IMG/VR virus record: IMGVR_UViG_3300030102_003594
Span: 1-21,147 of that record
DNA length: 21,147 nt
DNA from: a virus
Direction: 5' to 3' (one strand)
Below are positions 1 to 7,954 of this stretch, in pieces. The notes below the pieces were generated by a model that saw only the letters and a program-made list of their open reading frames with translations, searched no databases and was not told the DNA's origin. Numbering within the stretch: position 1 is the first letter of the stretch; the number at the start of each line of letters is the position of its first letter. A program made the position numbers and the translations under genes.

Positions 1-361
1 TTGACGGGCAGGGCCGTAACGCCAAGAGCGACGGTCAAGAGAAAGTCCAGACCACGAACAGCGCAAGCTGGCGGCGAAAGCCGAAGTGGTACGAAAGGCG
101 CTTGTACAAGGTGAGGTCAACACGTTCATGGGATTCCAGTTCCACATGAGCACACGCCTCGGTAAATCAGGCAACATCCGCACATGCTTTGCATGGGCCG
201 AGGACGGCATCAAGCTGGCTGTCGGCAAGGATGTCATGTCACGCATCGATGAGCGCTCCGACAAGAGCTACTCCACCCAGGTTTACTACTGTGCCACTTT
301 CGGCGCGACCCGGATGGAAGAAGCTAAGGTCGTGCAAATCGATTGTGACGAGAGCGCATAG
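1..361 (+). CDS. Major capsid protein, C-terminal part (partial, apparent frame break)
   Basis: This is the end of the phage major capsid protein that builds the icosahedral head. The frame ending in TAG at 359-361 encodes TFMGFQFH, then FAWAEDGIKLAVGKDV, RIDERSDKSYSTQVYY and GATRMEEAKVVQI. I recognise this pattern as the C-terminal domain of the capsid family found in many T7-like and marine podoviruses. A whole protein would be over 300 residues, so most lies left of the window. In this frame there is a TAA at 17-19 and no ATG before the conserved part; the first possible start is a GTG at 86. Bases 3 to about 70 read better in another frame (DGQGRNAKSDGQEKV), so a one-base indel around 60-75, real or from assembly, probably separates two halves of one gene. 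The decoration gene follows 14 bases later. Confidence 0.8.
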
Positions 362-375
362 GGAGGGCATGAGAA

Positions 376-840
376 ATGGCTACTGTATATAGCACTCAGC
401 AAACCACGCTGACTCAAGACGACCCTTCTGACTTCGTGAAAGCCAACGAGCTGGGCGGTGAAGTCCGCGTTGCTCACGGCACCTACGAGGCTTCGAGCCT
501 GGCATCTGGCGACGTGATCGAAATGTTCACCCTGCCTGATGGCGCTCGCATCCTCCAGGGCCAGCTGGCTCACGATGCGTTAGGTTCGTCAACCACCTTG
601 TCTGTCGGCTTCGCAGCCCACACCAAGGCGGATGGCACCGCCGTCTCGGCATCTGCAGCTGCCTACAAGGCCGCAGCCGCTTCGACATCGGCACAGATCG
701 TGGACATTGCTGCCACGCTCGCGCTGCTGAATGGCGAGGAGGTCGATGCTGACGAGAATGGCAAGACCGTCACGGTCACTATGGGCGGCGCCGCTGGCAC
801 CGGCTCCATAGCCGTGACGATGCTCTACGTCATCAGCTAA
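376..840 (+). CDS. Putative head-decoration / minor capsid protein
   Basis: A 154-residue protein directly downstream of the capsid gene, with a good ribosome site (GGGAGG) ahead of the ATG at 376. The N-terminus carries a Gly/Val-rich stretch (ELGGEVRVAHGTYEASSLASGDV) broken by no Cys. It continues with FTLPDGARILQGQLAHDALG and an Ala/Ser/Thr-rich, predicted beta-rich C-terminal half ending TMLYVIS. Proteins with this layout (Thr/Ser-rich head, GDVIEM..LP.GARIL core) commonly follow the capsid gene in tailed phages and are presumed to sit on the capsid surface. The role is inferred from position and composition; I see no catalytic motif. It ends just before a strong terminator, so capsid and decoration genes are probably the last of the head transcript. 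Confidence 0.6.
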   Translation: MATVYSTQQTTLTQDDPSDFVKANELGGEVRVAHGTYEASSLASGDVIEMFTLPDGARILQGQLAHDALGSSTTLSVGFAAHTKADGTAVSASAAAYKAAAASTSAQIVDIAATLALLNGEEVDADENGKTVTVTMGGAAGTGSIAVTMLYVIS

Positions 841-846
841 CGACGA

Positions 847-874
847 GGGGGCAGCTCAGGCTGCCCCCTTCTTT
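847..874 (+). terminator. Rho-independent terminator after the head genes
   Basis: A perfect 9-bp stem (GGGGGCAGC / GCTGCCCCC) with loop TCAG is followed by TTCTTT. It lies 6 bases after the decoration gene stop and 14 bases before the start of the tail adaptor gene. It probably lowers tail-gene expression relative to the highly expressed capsid genes. Confidence 0.85.
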
Positions 875-888
875 CATAGGGGCTTGGA

Positions 889-1479
889 ATGGCATCAGTC
901 GTCGATATCTGTAACTCAGCGCTGAACCAGATCGGTGCGTCGAACATCATCAGCCTGACTGAAGACAGCAAGGCTGCGCGGATCTGTAACCAGCGTTATG
1001 ACTTTATCCGCGACTATGTGTTTCGAGCTCACCCCTGGAACAGCCTGATCCAGCGCGTGGCGCTGGCAGCAGACACAGCCACGCCGGCTTTCGAGTTTGC
1101 AAAACAGTTTTCATTGCCGACAGATCCATTCTGTCTGCGCGTCCTCAGCCTCGATGACCCCGACATCATTTTTCGCGTCGAGGGCCGCAAGATCCTGACA
1201 GACGAAAGCACGATCAATCTCAAATATGTCGGCCGGATCACAGATCCCAATGCTTATGACACGCTGCTAATCGAGACCATAGCAGCCGCCCTGGCAGCTG
1301 ACCTGGCTTATCCCTTGGTCGGCAGCGCCACCCTGGGCGCAAATATGAATGTGTTCTACCAGGAGAAACTCAAGGAGGCTCGCTTCGTGGATGCAACCGA
1401 GGACAACCAGATCAACACCTCGGACACCAGCATCTCGCAAAACTTCTCGGCTGATACATTTATCAATGCGAGACTCTGA
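889..1479 (+). CDS. Tail tubular protein A (T7 gp11-like head-tail adaptor)
   Basis: At 196 residues this matches the length of T7 gp11, the dodecameric adaptor between portal and tail nozzle. The N-terminus VDICNSALNQIGA followed by KAARICNQRYDFIRDYVFRAHPWN is the typical start of the gp11/tail tubular A family. The middle (FAKQFSLPTDPFCLRVL) and the helix IETIAAALAADLAYPL also fit. The protein should assemble under the portal as a structural ring and has no enzymatic role. It starts at ATG 889 after AGGGG. Its stop overlaps the nozzle gene start by one base (TGATG), as expected for two proteins made in fixed ratio. Confidence 0.9.
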   Translation: MASVVDICNSALNQIGASNIISLTEDSKAARICNQRYDFIRDYVFRAHPWNSLIQRVALAADTATPAFEFAKQFSLPTDPFCLRVLSLDDPDIIFRVEGRKILTDESTINLKYVGRITDPNAYDTLLIETIAAALAADLAYPLVGSATLGANMNVFYQEKLKEARFVDATEDNQINTSDTSISQNFSADTFINARL

Positions 1480-3752
1480 TGGCCAAGGCATCCCCGAGCT
1501 TTAGCAACTTCACGGCCGGTGAGCTGAGCCCCCGCCTCGATGGGCGCACAGATATCGCCAAATATTTTAACGGATGCAAAACGCTTCAGAATTTTGTTGT
1601 TCATCCGCATGGTGGGGCAAGCCGCCGACCAGGCACAATATTTATAAGAGAGGTCAAAAATAGCGCCCACAACGTCCGGCTGATACCTTTCGAGTTCAAC
1701 ACCGAGCAAGCCTATGTCCTGGAGTTTGGCGATCAACATTTCAGAATCCATAAGGATGGCGGCACGGTTGTATCGAGCGGCAGCCCGGTCGAGGTAACGA
1801 CTCCCTACCTTCACACCGAGCTCGAGGACATTAAGTTCACGCAATCTGCGGACGTGATGTATGTCGTCCATCCCAACCATGCGCCCAGGAAGATCACGCG
1901 CACCAGCCACACAGCCTGGACGATCACGGCTGTGGACTTTCAGCGTGGCCCGTTCCAGGACGACAACCTGACCAGCACCACGCTGACAGCCTCAGCTCGC
2001 ACCGGCACTGTGACCATCACCGCAAGCGCCAGCACCTTCGCCAGCACAGATGTCGGGCGCCTGGTCAAGCTGCACCACGGCTTTGCCAAGGTTGCCAGTT
2101 TCAGCTCGGCGACATCTGTCACCGCTGCCGTCCAGGAGACAGCTGACGGCCGGGCTGAGCTGGCGCCAAGCTACACAGCGACGACGCTGAGCTTTCATGA
2201 GGGCGACCCGTCTGCGACCGGGCTCGAGCACAATGACCGGATACAGGACAGCGCCGGCAACTTCTTGACCGAGGGATTTGCTGTCGGCATGAAGATCTCT
2301 GTCTCGGGCGCCGGCACAAGCAACAACAACGAGAGCGGCGCCATCATCGTCCAGATTACCGAGGACACGATGCTGCTGTCTCCGGTCGCAGATCTGACCG
2401 ACGAGGCAGCTGGCTCGAGCGTGACGATCTCAGGCGATCTGGTGGCAGACAGCAGCTTTGCCCTGGGCGCTTTTTCTGCAACGACCGGCTTCCCAGCTGC
2501 AGTCACCTTCTACGAGCAGCGCCTTGTTTTCGCTTCAACAACCGAGCAGCCGCAGACAATATTTTTCTCGGTAGGTGGCAGCTTCGAGGATTTCACAGCA
2601 GGCGTCAGTGCAGCTGATGCGCTGATATACACGCTCGGATCGAACCAGGTGAATGTCATCCGCTATTTGCAAAGCGGTCGGGTTCTGCTGGTCGGCACCT
2701 CGGGCGGCGAGTTTGTTGTCACCAGCTCAGAAAACGCGCCGCTAAGCCCAACCAACACAGTCGTCAAGCGCCAGGCAACCTACGGGTCCGCCAACATCCA
2801 GCCGGTCCAAGTGGCCAACGTGACGCTGTTTGTGCAGCGCGCTAGGCGCAAGCTGCGCGAGCTGGTGTTTGACCTGAACACAGACAGCTACCAGGCGCCG
2901 GACATGACGCTCCTGGCCGAGCACATAACGACCAGCGGCATCAAGGCAATGGCGCTGCAACAGGAACCAGACAACGTCGTCTGGTGCGTCCTGGAGAACG
3001 GCAAGTTCGTCGGCATGACTTACAGGCGCGAAGAGAACGTGATTGCCTGGCATGAGCATTTGCTTGGTGGCAGCTTTGGATCTGACAGCTTCGCTCATGT
3101 GGAAAGCGTGGCAACGATACCTGGCGCCCTGGATGAAGATCAAACCTATCTGATTGTTAAGAGGACCATCGGTGGAGCGACTAAAAGATATGTTGAATAT
3201 TTTAATTTCTTTGATTTCGGAGACAATAAACTTGACGCCTACTTTGTTGACTCGGGGCTGACCTACAGCGGGTCAGCTGCAACAACGATCAGCGGTCTGG
3301 ATCACCTCGAAGGCCAGACTGTCCGCATCGTGGCAAATGGCGCCACCCACCCCGACAAGGTGGTGAGCAGCGGACAGGTCACTCTCGATTTTTCTGCAAC
3401 CAACGTACATATCGGCCTCGGTTACACCTCGACACTGCAAACCATGCGGATTGATGCCGGCGGCACAGAAGGCACGTCACAGGCAAAGACCAAGCGCATC
3501 CATGAGGTCACGCTGAGGCTGTTTCGCACAGTGGGCGTGGAGGTCGGCAGCTCGACTAGCGAGCTCGACCGGATCCCTTTCAGATCCTCGGCGGACGCGA
3601 TGGATTCTGCTTTGCCGCTTTTTACAGGTGACAAGGAGGTCGAGTTTCGAGGGGGCTTCGATACTGACGGCTTTATTGTTGTGCAGCAGTCCCAAGCGAT
3701 GCCTATGACGATCCTATCGATCATGCCGCGTCTCATCACCTTCGATCAATGA
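1479..3752 (+). CDS. Tail tubular protein B / tail nozzle (T7 gp12-like)
   Basis: A 757-residue virion protein close to the size of T7 gp12 (794 aa), placed directly after the gp11-like adaptor. The N-terminal SFSNFTAGELSPRLDGR, then the stretch AKYFNGCKTLQNFVVHPHGG and RRPGT, is a signature of the nozzle/stabilisation proteins of many podoviruses. YEQRLVFAST near residue 345 is a second conserved spot. Residues of about 155-330 are Thr/Ser-rich and predicted all-beta, probably an insertion on the nozzle surface. It should form the hexameric tail tip channel that binds the fibres and lets DNA and ejection proteins pass. The gene overlaps the next one by four bases (ATGA). Confidence 0.88.
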   Translation: MAKASPSFSNFTAGELSPRLDGRTDIAKYFNGCKTLQNFVVHPHGGASRRPGTIFIREVKNSAHNVRLIPFEFNTEQAYVLEFGDQHFRIHKDGGTVVSSGSPVEVTTPYLHTELEDIKFTQSADVMYVVHPNHAPRKITRTSHTAWTITAVDFQRGPFQDDNLTSTTLTASARTGTVTITASASTFASTDVGRLVKLHHGFAKVASFSSATSVTAAVQETADGRAELAPSYTATTLSFHEGDPSATGLEHNDRIQDSAGNFLTEGFAVGMKISVSGAGTSNNNESGAIIVQITEDTMLLSPVADLTDEAAGSSVTISGDLVADSSFALGAFSATTGFPAAVTFYEQRLVFASTTEQPQTIFFSVGGSFEDFTAGVSAADALIYTLGSNQVNVIRYLQSGRVLLVGTSGGEFVVTSSENAPLSPTNTVVKRQATYGSANIQPVQVANVTLFVQRARRKLRELVFDLNTDSYQAPDMTLLAEHITTSGIKAMALQQEPDNVVWCVLENGKFVGMTYRREENVIAWHEHLLGGSFGSDSFAHVESVATIPGALDEDQTYLIVKRTIGGATKRYVEYFNFFDFGDNKLDAYFVDSGLTYSGSAATTISGLDHLEGQTVRIVANGATHPDKVVSSGQVTLDFSATNVHIGLGYTSTLQTMRIDAGGTEGTSQAKTKRIHEVTLRLFRTVGVEVGSSTSELDRIPFRSSADAMDSALPLFTGDKEVEFRGGFDTDGFIVVQQSQAMPMTILSIMPRLITFDQ

Positions 3753-4195
3753 ACGCTATCGATTACGAGGCAGCTCACCTCGAGCAGCTGATGGGCGGCC
3801 AGCTCAATGCTGGAGCGGAGCGTCTGGGATACATGATGCAATATGCTCACCGCCTCGAGCAGCCTGGCTGGGCCTTTACGGCCATTGATGACGGCGAGGT
3901 TCTATTTTGCACAGGCATTGTGGATATGTGGCCTGGGACTGGTGAGGTTTGGTTTATCGGTAGCCAGGATATCCACAGAAAGCCCAGGAAGGTCATCGAA
4001 TATTGCAGGGGCGCTATGCGCCGCTGTGCCTTGGAGAACGACCTGTGGCGCATCCAGGGAGTTTGCAGGGCAGACTGGCCGAGCGCTCTGCGGTTTGCAG
4101 AGTTTTTCGGCTTTGTAAATGAGGGGCTGATGCGCCGCTATGGCCCCGAGGGCGCAGATTATTACAGGGTAGCGTGGTTCCCAAATGGGCATTGA
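3749..4195 (+). CDS. T7 gp13-like internal virion protein A, GNAT-fold
   Basis: A 148-residue protein of the T7 gp13 family (T7 gp13 is 138 aa), needed for assembly of the internal core in T7. Its sequence resembles a GNAT acetyltransferase fold: AFTAIDDGEVLFCTGI is the central strand pair, VWFIGSQDI a strand, a helix of about residues 78-92 (HRKPRKVIEYCRGAMR) follows, and ALRFAEFFGFVNEGLMRRYG is the C-terminal region. The classical acetyl-CoA loop (Q/RxxGxG/A) is not visible, so catalysis is doubtful. It sits between the nozzle gene (4-base overlap) and the gp14-like gene (11-base overlap), matching the T7 order 11-12-13-14. Confidence 0.8.
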   Translation: MNAIDYEAAHLEQLMGGQLNAGAERLGYMMQYAHRLEQPGWAFTAIDDGEVLFCTGIVDMWPGTGEVWFIGSQDIHRKPRKVIEYCRGAMRRCALENDLWRIQGVCRADWPSALRFAEFFGFVNEGLMRRYGPEGADYYRVAWFPNGH

Positions 4196-4688
4196 AACAG
4201 CACTTTTCGCAGCAGCAGCCGGCACGGCAGCCGAGGCTTACGGTCAATATCAAGTCGGCAAGACGCAGCAAGCTGCTTATAACTTCAACGGCCAGATCGA
4301 TGAACGCAACGCCAAGGCTGCTGACCAGCAAGCTGAGCAGATCCGGCTGGCGGCAGATCTTGAGGCCATCAAGTTCCGCAACGACTTTCAGCGGCTGCAG
4401 GATGCTACCGCCCAGGCCAACCGATATAACGGCTGGATGGCTGACACCGGCACCCCGCTCAAGGTCGCCCTGGCAAACGCGACCGAGGCCGAGGAGGAGC
4501 TGGCGATAGCTGACTACAACGCCAGCATCGGGGCTGCCCAGGCTCGAGAGAGCGCGGTTCAGTCCAGGATGTCATCCCAGCTCAATCAGATGTATGGCCG
4601 GGCAGCTCGTCGGGCAGGGGCGATCAACGCCGGCAGCAGCCTCCTGGCTGGTGCGTCTAATATCGGCTATATCAGGGCAACGGCATGA
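4185..4688 (+). CDS. Internal virion protein B (T7 gp14-like)
   Basis: A 167-residue protein (T7 gp14 is 196 aa) that in T7 is ejected first and forms a pore in the outer membrane. It opens with a hydrophobic Ala-rich segment (ALFAAAAGTAAEA). A long helical region rich in Ala, Gln and charged residues follows (about 35-140). It ends in a Gly/Ala/Ser-rich segment (GAINAGSSLLAGASNIG). This membrane-prone end plus helical middle layout is usual in the gp14 family. Its place between gp13-like and gp15-like genes, overlapping both (11 and 4 bases), supports the call. There is no signal peptide or enzyme motif. Confidence 0.78.
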   Translation: MGIETALFAAAAGTAAEAYGQYQVGKTQQAAYNFNGQIDERNAKAADQQAEQIRLAADLEAIKFRNDFQRLQDATAQANRYNGWMADTGTPLKVALANATEAEEELAIADYNASIGAAQARESAVQSRMSSQLNQMYGRAARRAGAINAGSSLLAGASNIGYIRATA

Positions 4689-6523
4689 GGGTTCCAACCT
4701 ACCAATCGCAGGGCAAGCGGACCACAGAGGTCTCTGCACGTCAGCTGAATGTCAGAGCCAATGCTGGCGCCCTGGCTGCCGAAAGTCAGGCTTTCGCCAA
4801 TTTAGGGCAAACTGCGGCGAGGGTCGGTTCAACCTGGTTCGAGCAATCGCTGAAAGCAGAGCGCGCCGGCCAGCTCAAGAGCGCAGAAAACCAGCTGGCT
4901 CAAAAATTGAGGGATGTTGAGATCCAGGCGCTCAACACAAATCCTGCGGATGTCCCAACGCTCTATGAGCAAGAGACGACGGCCGCTATCGCAACCATCA
5001 CCAGTGGCATCAAGGATCCCGTCGTGCAGCGCCGCTTCAAGGGTAGCGCAGCCACGGCCACACTAAACAAGAGCGTCACCATTTTTAAAGATGCGCGCCT
5101 TCGCGGCATTGATCAGAACATGGCGAGCTTCGACACGCGCATCGATGAACGAATCAACACCATTGCAACGGGTGGCCGAGCTGATGCTCATGCGGCAAGG
5201 GTCGAGCTTTTTGGCGGTAGAGCAGCTGACGGCTCCCAGGTTGCCGGCATCTTCGAGGAGATGGCTGACGCTGGCTATATCAAGGCGACAGACATTGCCG
5301 CCAGGAGGCAGACTGCAGAGCAGCGCATCGACTTCCTGAGCGCGCAAAGCATCCTCAATGGCGTGGCTATCCGGCGCTCAGCAGAAGACGCTGAGAGTTT
5401 TCTTATTACGCTGCAGGATCCAAAGAAGTTCACAAACATGAAGCCCGAGAAGCGCGAGCAACTTATCAACCGCACCAACACCCTGGCGGTGACGTTGCGC
5501 CGCGCAGCCAACGCAGAAGCTGCCAAGGCTGACGCAACTGCAGCTCGAGAGCTGAAGAAAACACAGGACACCAACTTCGCCCAGCTGATGACCCAGGTGC
5601 GCCAATCCCGTCAAGGCGTCGAGGGTGTAGCCATGCCGACCATGCTTGATGTCATCGAGCACCAGGGCAACCGGACGTTGACCGATACCCAAGTGACGGC
5701 GCTCGAAAAGGCCATCCTGGGCCAGGACGCAGCTGCTACAAATACAGTCACGCTGGCTGGCTTTTACGCAAGGCTGGATCAGGCTGAAAACCAGGAAGAC
5801 ATCGATCAGCTGATGGCTGACGCGCTTACACATATTGGCCCTAATGGCGATATCCAGCTGCAGGACTTCCTGAGCCTCAACGCCTACAGCAACGGTCTGA
5901 TGGATAAGACCCCGCGCGCTATGGAGATCAAGCGGGTCAACAAGTTGCTGCGGAGCGCCATAGGTGACAGCGACGTGAGCTTTGGCAGCCAGTTTGATCC
6001 TCAGTTCATGGGGCAACTGCGAGCTGATGCCATTGACACCTATCACCAGCTCGTCCATGACACCGGCCGAGAAGATCCGCTTGAGCCGAAAGAAGCGTTT
6101 AATATGGTCATGCGGATGTTCAACGATGCAAAGACGCAGTCGCTGACCTTCCTGGCGCCGAGCTCAACTGTCCTGGATCTGATTGCAGAAACAAATCCAG
6201 GAAACGCTCAAAAACTTAAAAAGTTCAACACCTGGAGCGAGTTTGATCTCGAGAACGCCAGCAGGCTCGTTGCGGAATCTAAGAAACTAACGCCATTGCA
6301 AAAAGCTCTTGAGCTCGAGACCCTGCTGCTCATTGGGGAGGCAGTACGCGAGAGACAAAGGGCCCTGGAGCCAGCCGTTGATACCAACGCAGAGAGGGGC
6401 GAGGGCGGCCCTAACGAGACAGACGACAATCAAAGCCTGCTCGAAAAACTTCAGTCCTACATAACTGGGGGAGACGGCGGCACAACCCAGGATCGCTTGA
6501 AACGTATAGAGGAGCGGGGCTGA
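4685..6523 (+). CDS. Internal virion / DNA-ejection protein (T7 gp15-position)
   Basis: A 612-residue, almost wholly alpha-helical protein with no cysteine that I can see. It sits where T7 has gp15, the tube-forming ejection protein that bridges the periplasm. The N-terminus is basic and polar (VPTYQSQGKRTTEV). Long Ala/Glu/Arg/Gln-rich helices follow to about residue 565. The last 50 residues are acidic and probably disordered (ERGEGGPNETDDNQ). I find no lysozyme or transglycosylase motif. Function is inferred from position, helical character and coupling: ATGA overlap with the gp14-like gene, TGATG overlap with the next. Sequence similarity to T7 gp15 itself is not evident by eye. Confidence 0.65.
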   Translation: MRVPTYQSQGKRTTEVSARQLNVRANAGALAAESQAFANLGQTAARVGSTWFEQSLKAERAGQLKSAENQLAQKLRDVEIQALNTNPADVPTLYEQETTAAIATITSGIKDPVVQRRFKGSAATATLNKSVTIFKDARLRGIDQNMASFDTRIDERINTIATGGRADAHAARVELFGGRAADGSQVAGIFEEMADAGYIKATDIAARRQTAEQRIDFLSAQSILNGVAIRRSAEDAESFLITLQDPKKFTNMKPEKREQLINRTNTLAVTLRRAANAEAAKADATAARELKKTQDTNFAQLMTQVRQSRQGVEGVAMPTMLDVIEHQGNRTLTDTQVTALEKAILGQDAAATNTVTLAGFYARLDQAENQEDIDQLMADALTHIGPNGDIQLQDFLSLNAYSNGLMDKTPRAMEIKRVNKLLRSAIGDSDVSFGSQFDPQFMGQLRADAIDTYHQLVHDTGREDPLEPKEAFNMVMRMFNDAKTQSLTFLAPSSTVLDLIAETNPGNAQKLKKFNTWSEFDLENASRLVAESKKLTPLQKALELETLLLIGEAVRERQRALEPAVDTNAERGEGGPNETDDNQSLLEKLQSYITGGDGGTTQDRLKRIEERG

Positions 6524-7920
6524 TGCAGGAGAACGATCCCATCGAGCGTTTTGTCGCTGCCCGTCATTCGCAGCGCGGCAAGTCTCTGTTCGAGCAGATG
6601 CACTTTATGAATAGCGAGATGCCGATTGACGTGGACTATGTCTACGACAACGACATCACAGATCCTGGCAGGCCATCAGGACCGACCGAGGACGAGCTGA
6701 TTGCTGACCCACAGTTCCAGGCTGCCTCCAAGGTTGTCTTCGATGCCTTTGGTGGCGAGGGCAAAGCTGATCGCCAGTATGGCATGATGATGGGCCAGGA
6801 ACCGCCTAAGACCCGCGAAGATTACGCGAAGTGGGGCATGGAGTTCATGGGCTGGTTTAACTACAACCTCCCGCAGATGGGCACCATTAGCTATAAGGCC
6901 AGCCAGATGGAAGAGGGCGGCATGGAGCGCTTTGCCCTGTTCGAGCTGATGGAGCTCTACGATCAAAAGCAGATCAGCTGGTCCGGCACCCGCCGCTTCT
7001 GGACAGGGGTGCTGACAGACCCATCCACATACCTGGGACTCGGGACTTTTGGGATCGGGGTTGCCGGCCGTACAGGCGTAAAGACTGCAACCAAGGCCGG
7101 GCTCAAAGAGATCCTCAAGCGTAGTGCTGGCACGGCAGCTGCGCTTGAGGCTGCAGCTTATGGCGCTGCTGATGATGTCATGCGCCAGAATGTGAAGATC
7201 GGAGCCGGCCAGCAAGGCGAGCTCGACTTTACACAGACCGCTGCAGCAGCTGGCACAGCTGCGCTGCTGGGCGGATCTGTCGTCAAGGGCGCACAGTTCC
7301 TGGCTGACAAGCTGCCGACAAATCAGCTGATGACCAAGATCTATGACGGCGCAGATGAGGCCCAGGCCGACCTGGTCGGTTTCCTCAAAGAGTTTTCAGA
7401 GCGGCCCATCGAGACGGGCGAAGCTGCAGTCATACCAGAAAACCAGCCCAAGGTTGCTGATCCAGGGCTCAAGGATCCCGCGACGGCAAAGAAGAAGGTC
7501 AAGCGCAAGGGCTACAAATCGCCCGAGCAGCTGAGCGATATCGTGCGCGCCGGCATCGCTGTTGATCGTCCTGACGAAGCCCAGGCACTGGTTGATAAGC
7601 TCGCCGATAATTTTGAGATTGTTGATGAAGGGTGGGATGCCAAGCCTGGCGGTTTCTTTGACCGCAAGGTGATGGTCAGGCTGCCAAACAACAAAACCGG
7701 CGAGCTGCAGATCTATTCTCAAGAAATCGGCAATATCAAAGAGGATCTGCACAAGGTTTACACAGAAGCCCGTGAGATCGAAAAAGATCCGAAACAGCAG
7801 GATAAATATCAGGATCTGCTCAAGCAGAGTGACGCCATAGCAGCTCAAGCCCTGACAGCTGGTGCAGCGATATGGCAGCCCATCTACGACCAGATGAACC
7901 TGACGGTCCCTGGCTTGTAA
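6523..7920 (+). CDS. Presumed ejection protein with a RelA/SpoT-like region
   Basis: A 465-residue protein of the internal-core block. Residues 150-260 include Gly/Ala-rich, membrane-prone stretches (TYLGLGTFGIGVAGR, then GTAAALEAAAYGAA and TAAAAGTAALLGGSVV). Residues of about 324-420 differ: a basic lead (KKKVKRKGYK), LSDIVRAGIAVDRPDEAQAL, NFEIVD, KPGGFFDRKVMVRL, GELQIYSQE and YTEAREIE. This order resembles the RelA/SpoT nucleotidyltransferase fold (D..R..I.V, GY.S.H, EIQI). Glu394 would match the catalytic Glu of the EIQI strand; the family's GY.S.H reads GFFDRK here, so activity is uncertain. No lytic transglycosylase motif is seen. Function in ejection is inferred from its place between two core genes. 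Confidence 0.6.
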   Translation: MQENDPIERFVAARHSQRGKSLFEQMHFMNSEMPIDVDYVYDNDITDPGRPSGPTEDELIADPQFQAASKVVFDAFGGEGKADRQYGMMMGQEPPKTREDYAKWGMEFMGWFNYNLPQMGTISYKASQMEEGGMERFALFELMELYDQKQISWSGTRRFWTGVLTDPSTYLGLGTFGIGVAGRTGVKTATKAGLKEILKRSAGTAAALEAAAYGAADDVMRQNVKIGAGQQGELDFTQTAAAAGTAALLGGSVVKGAQFLADKLPTNQLMTKIYDGADEAQADLVGFLKEFSERPIETGEAAVIPENQPKVADPGLKDPATAKKKVKRKGYKSPEQLSDIVRAGIAVDRPDEAQALVDKLADNFEIVDEGWDAKPGGFFDRKVMVRLPNNKTGELQIYSQEIGNIKEDLHKVYTEAREIEKDPKQQDKYQDLLKQSDAIAAQALTAGAAIWQPIYDQMNLTVPGL

Positions 7921-7954
7921 TGAACGCCTCCAAAAGGTAGGATTAACAGATAAA

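Noticed and set aside
5378-6058. A 226-aa open frame on the - strand
   Set aside because: It is antisense to the 612-aa ejection protein, lacks a ribosome site and has shadow-like composition.
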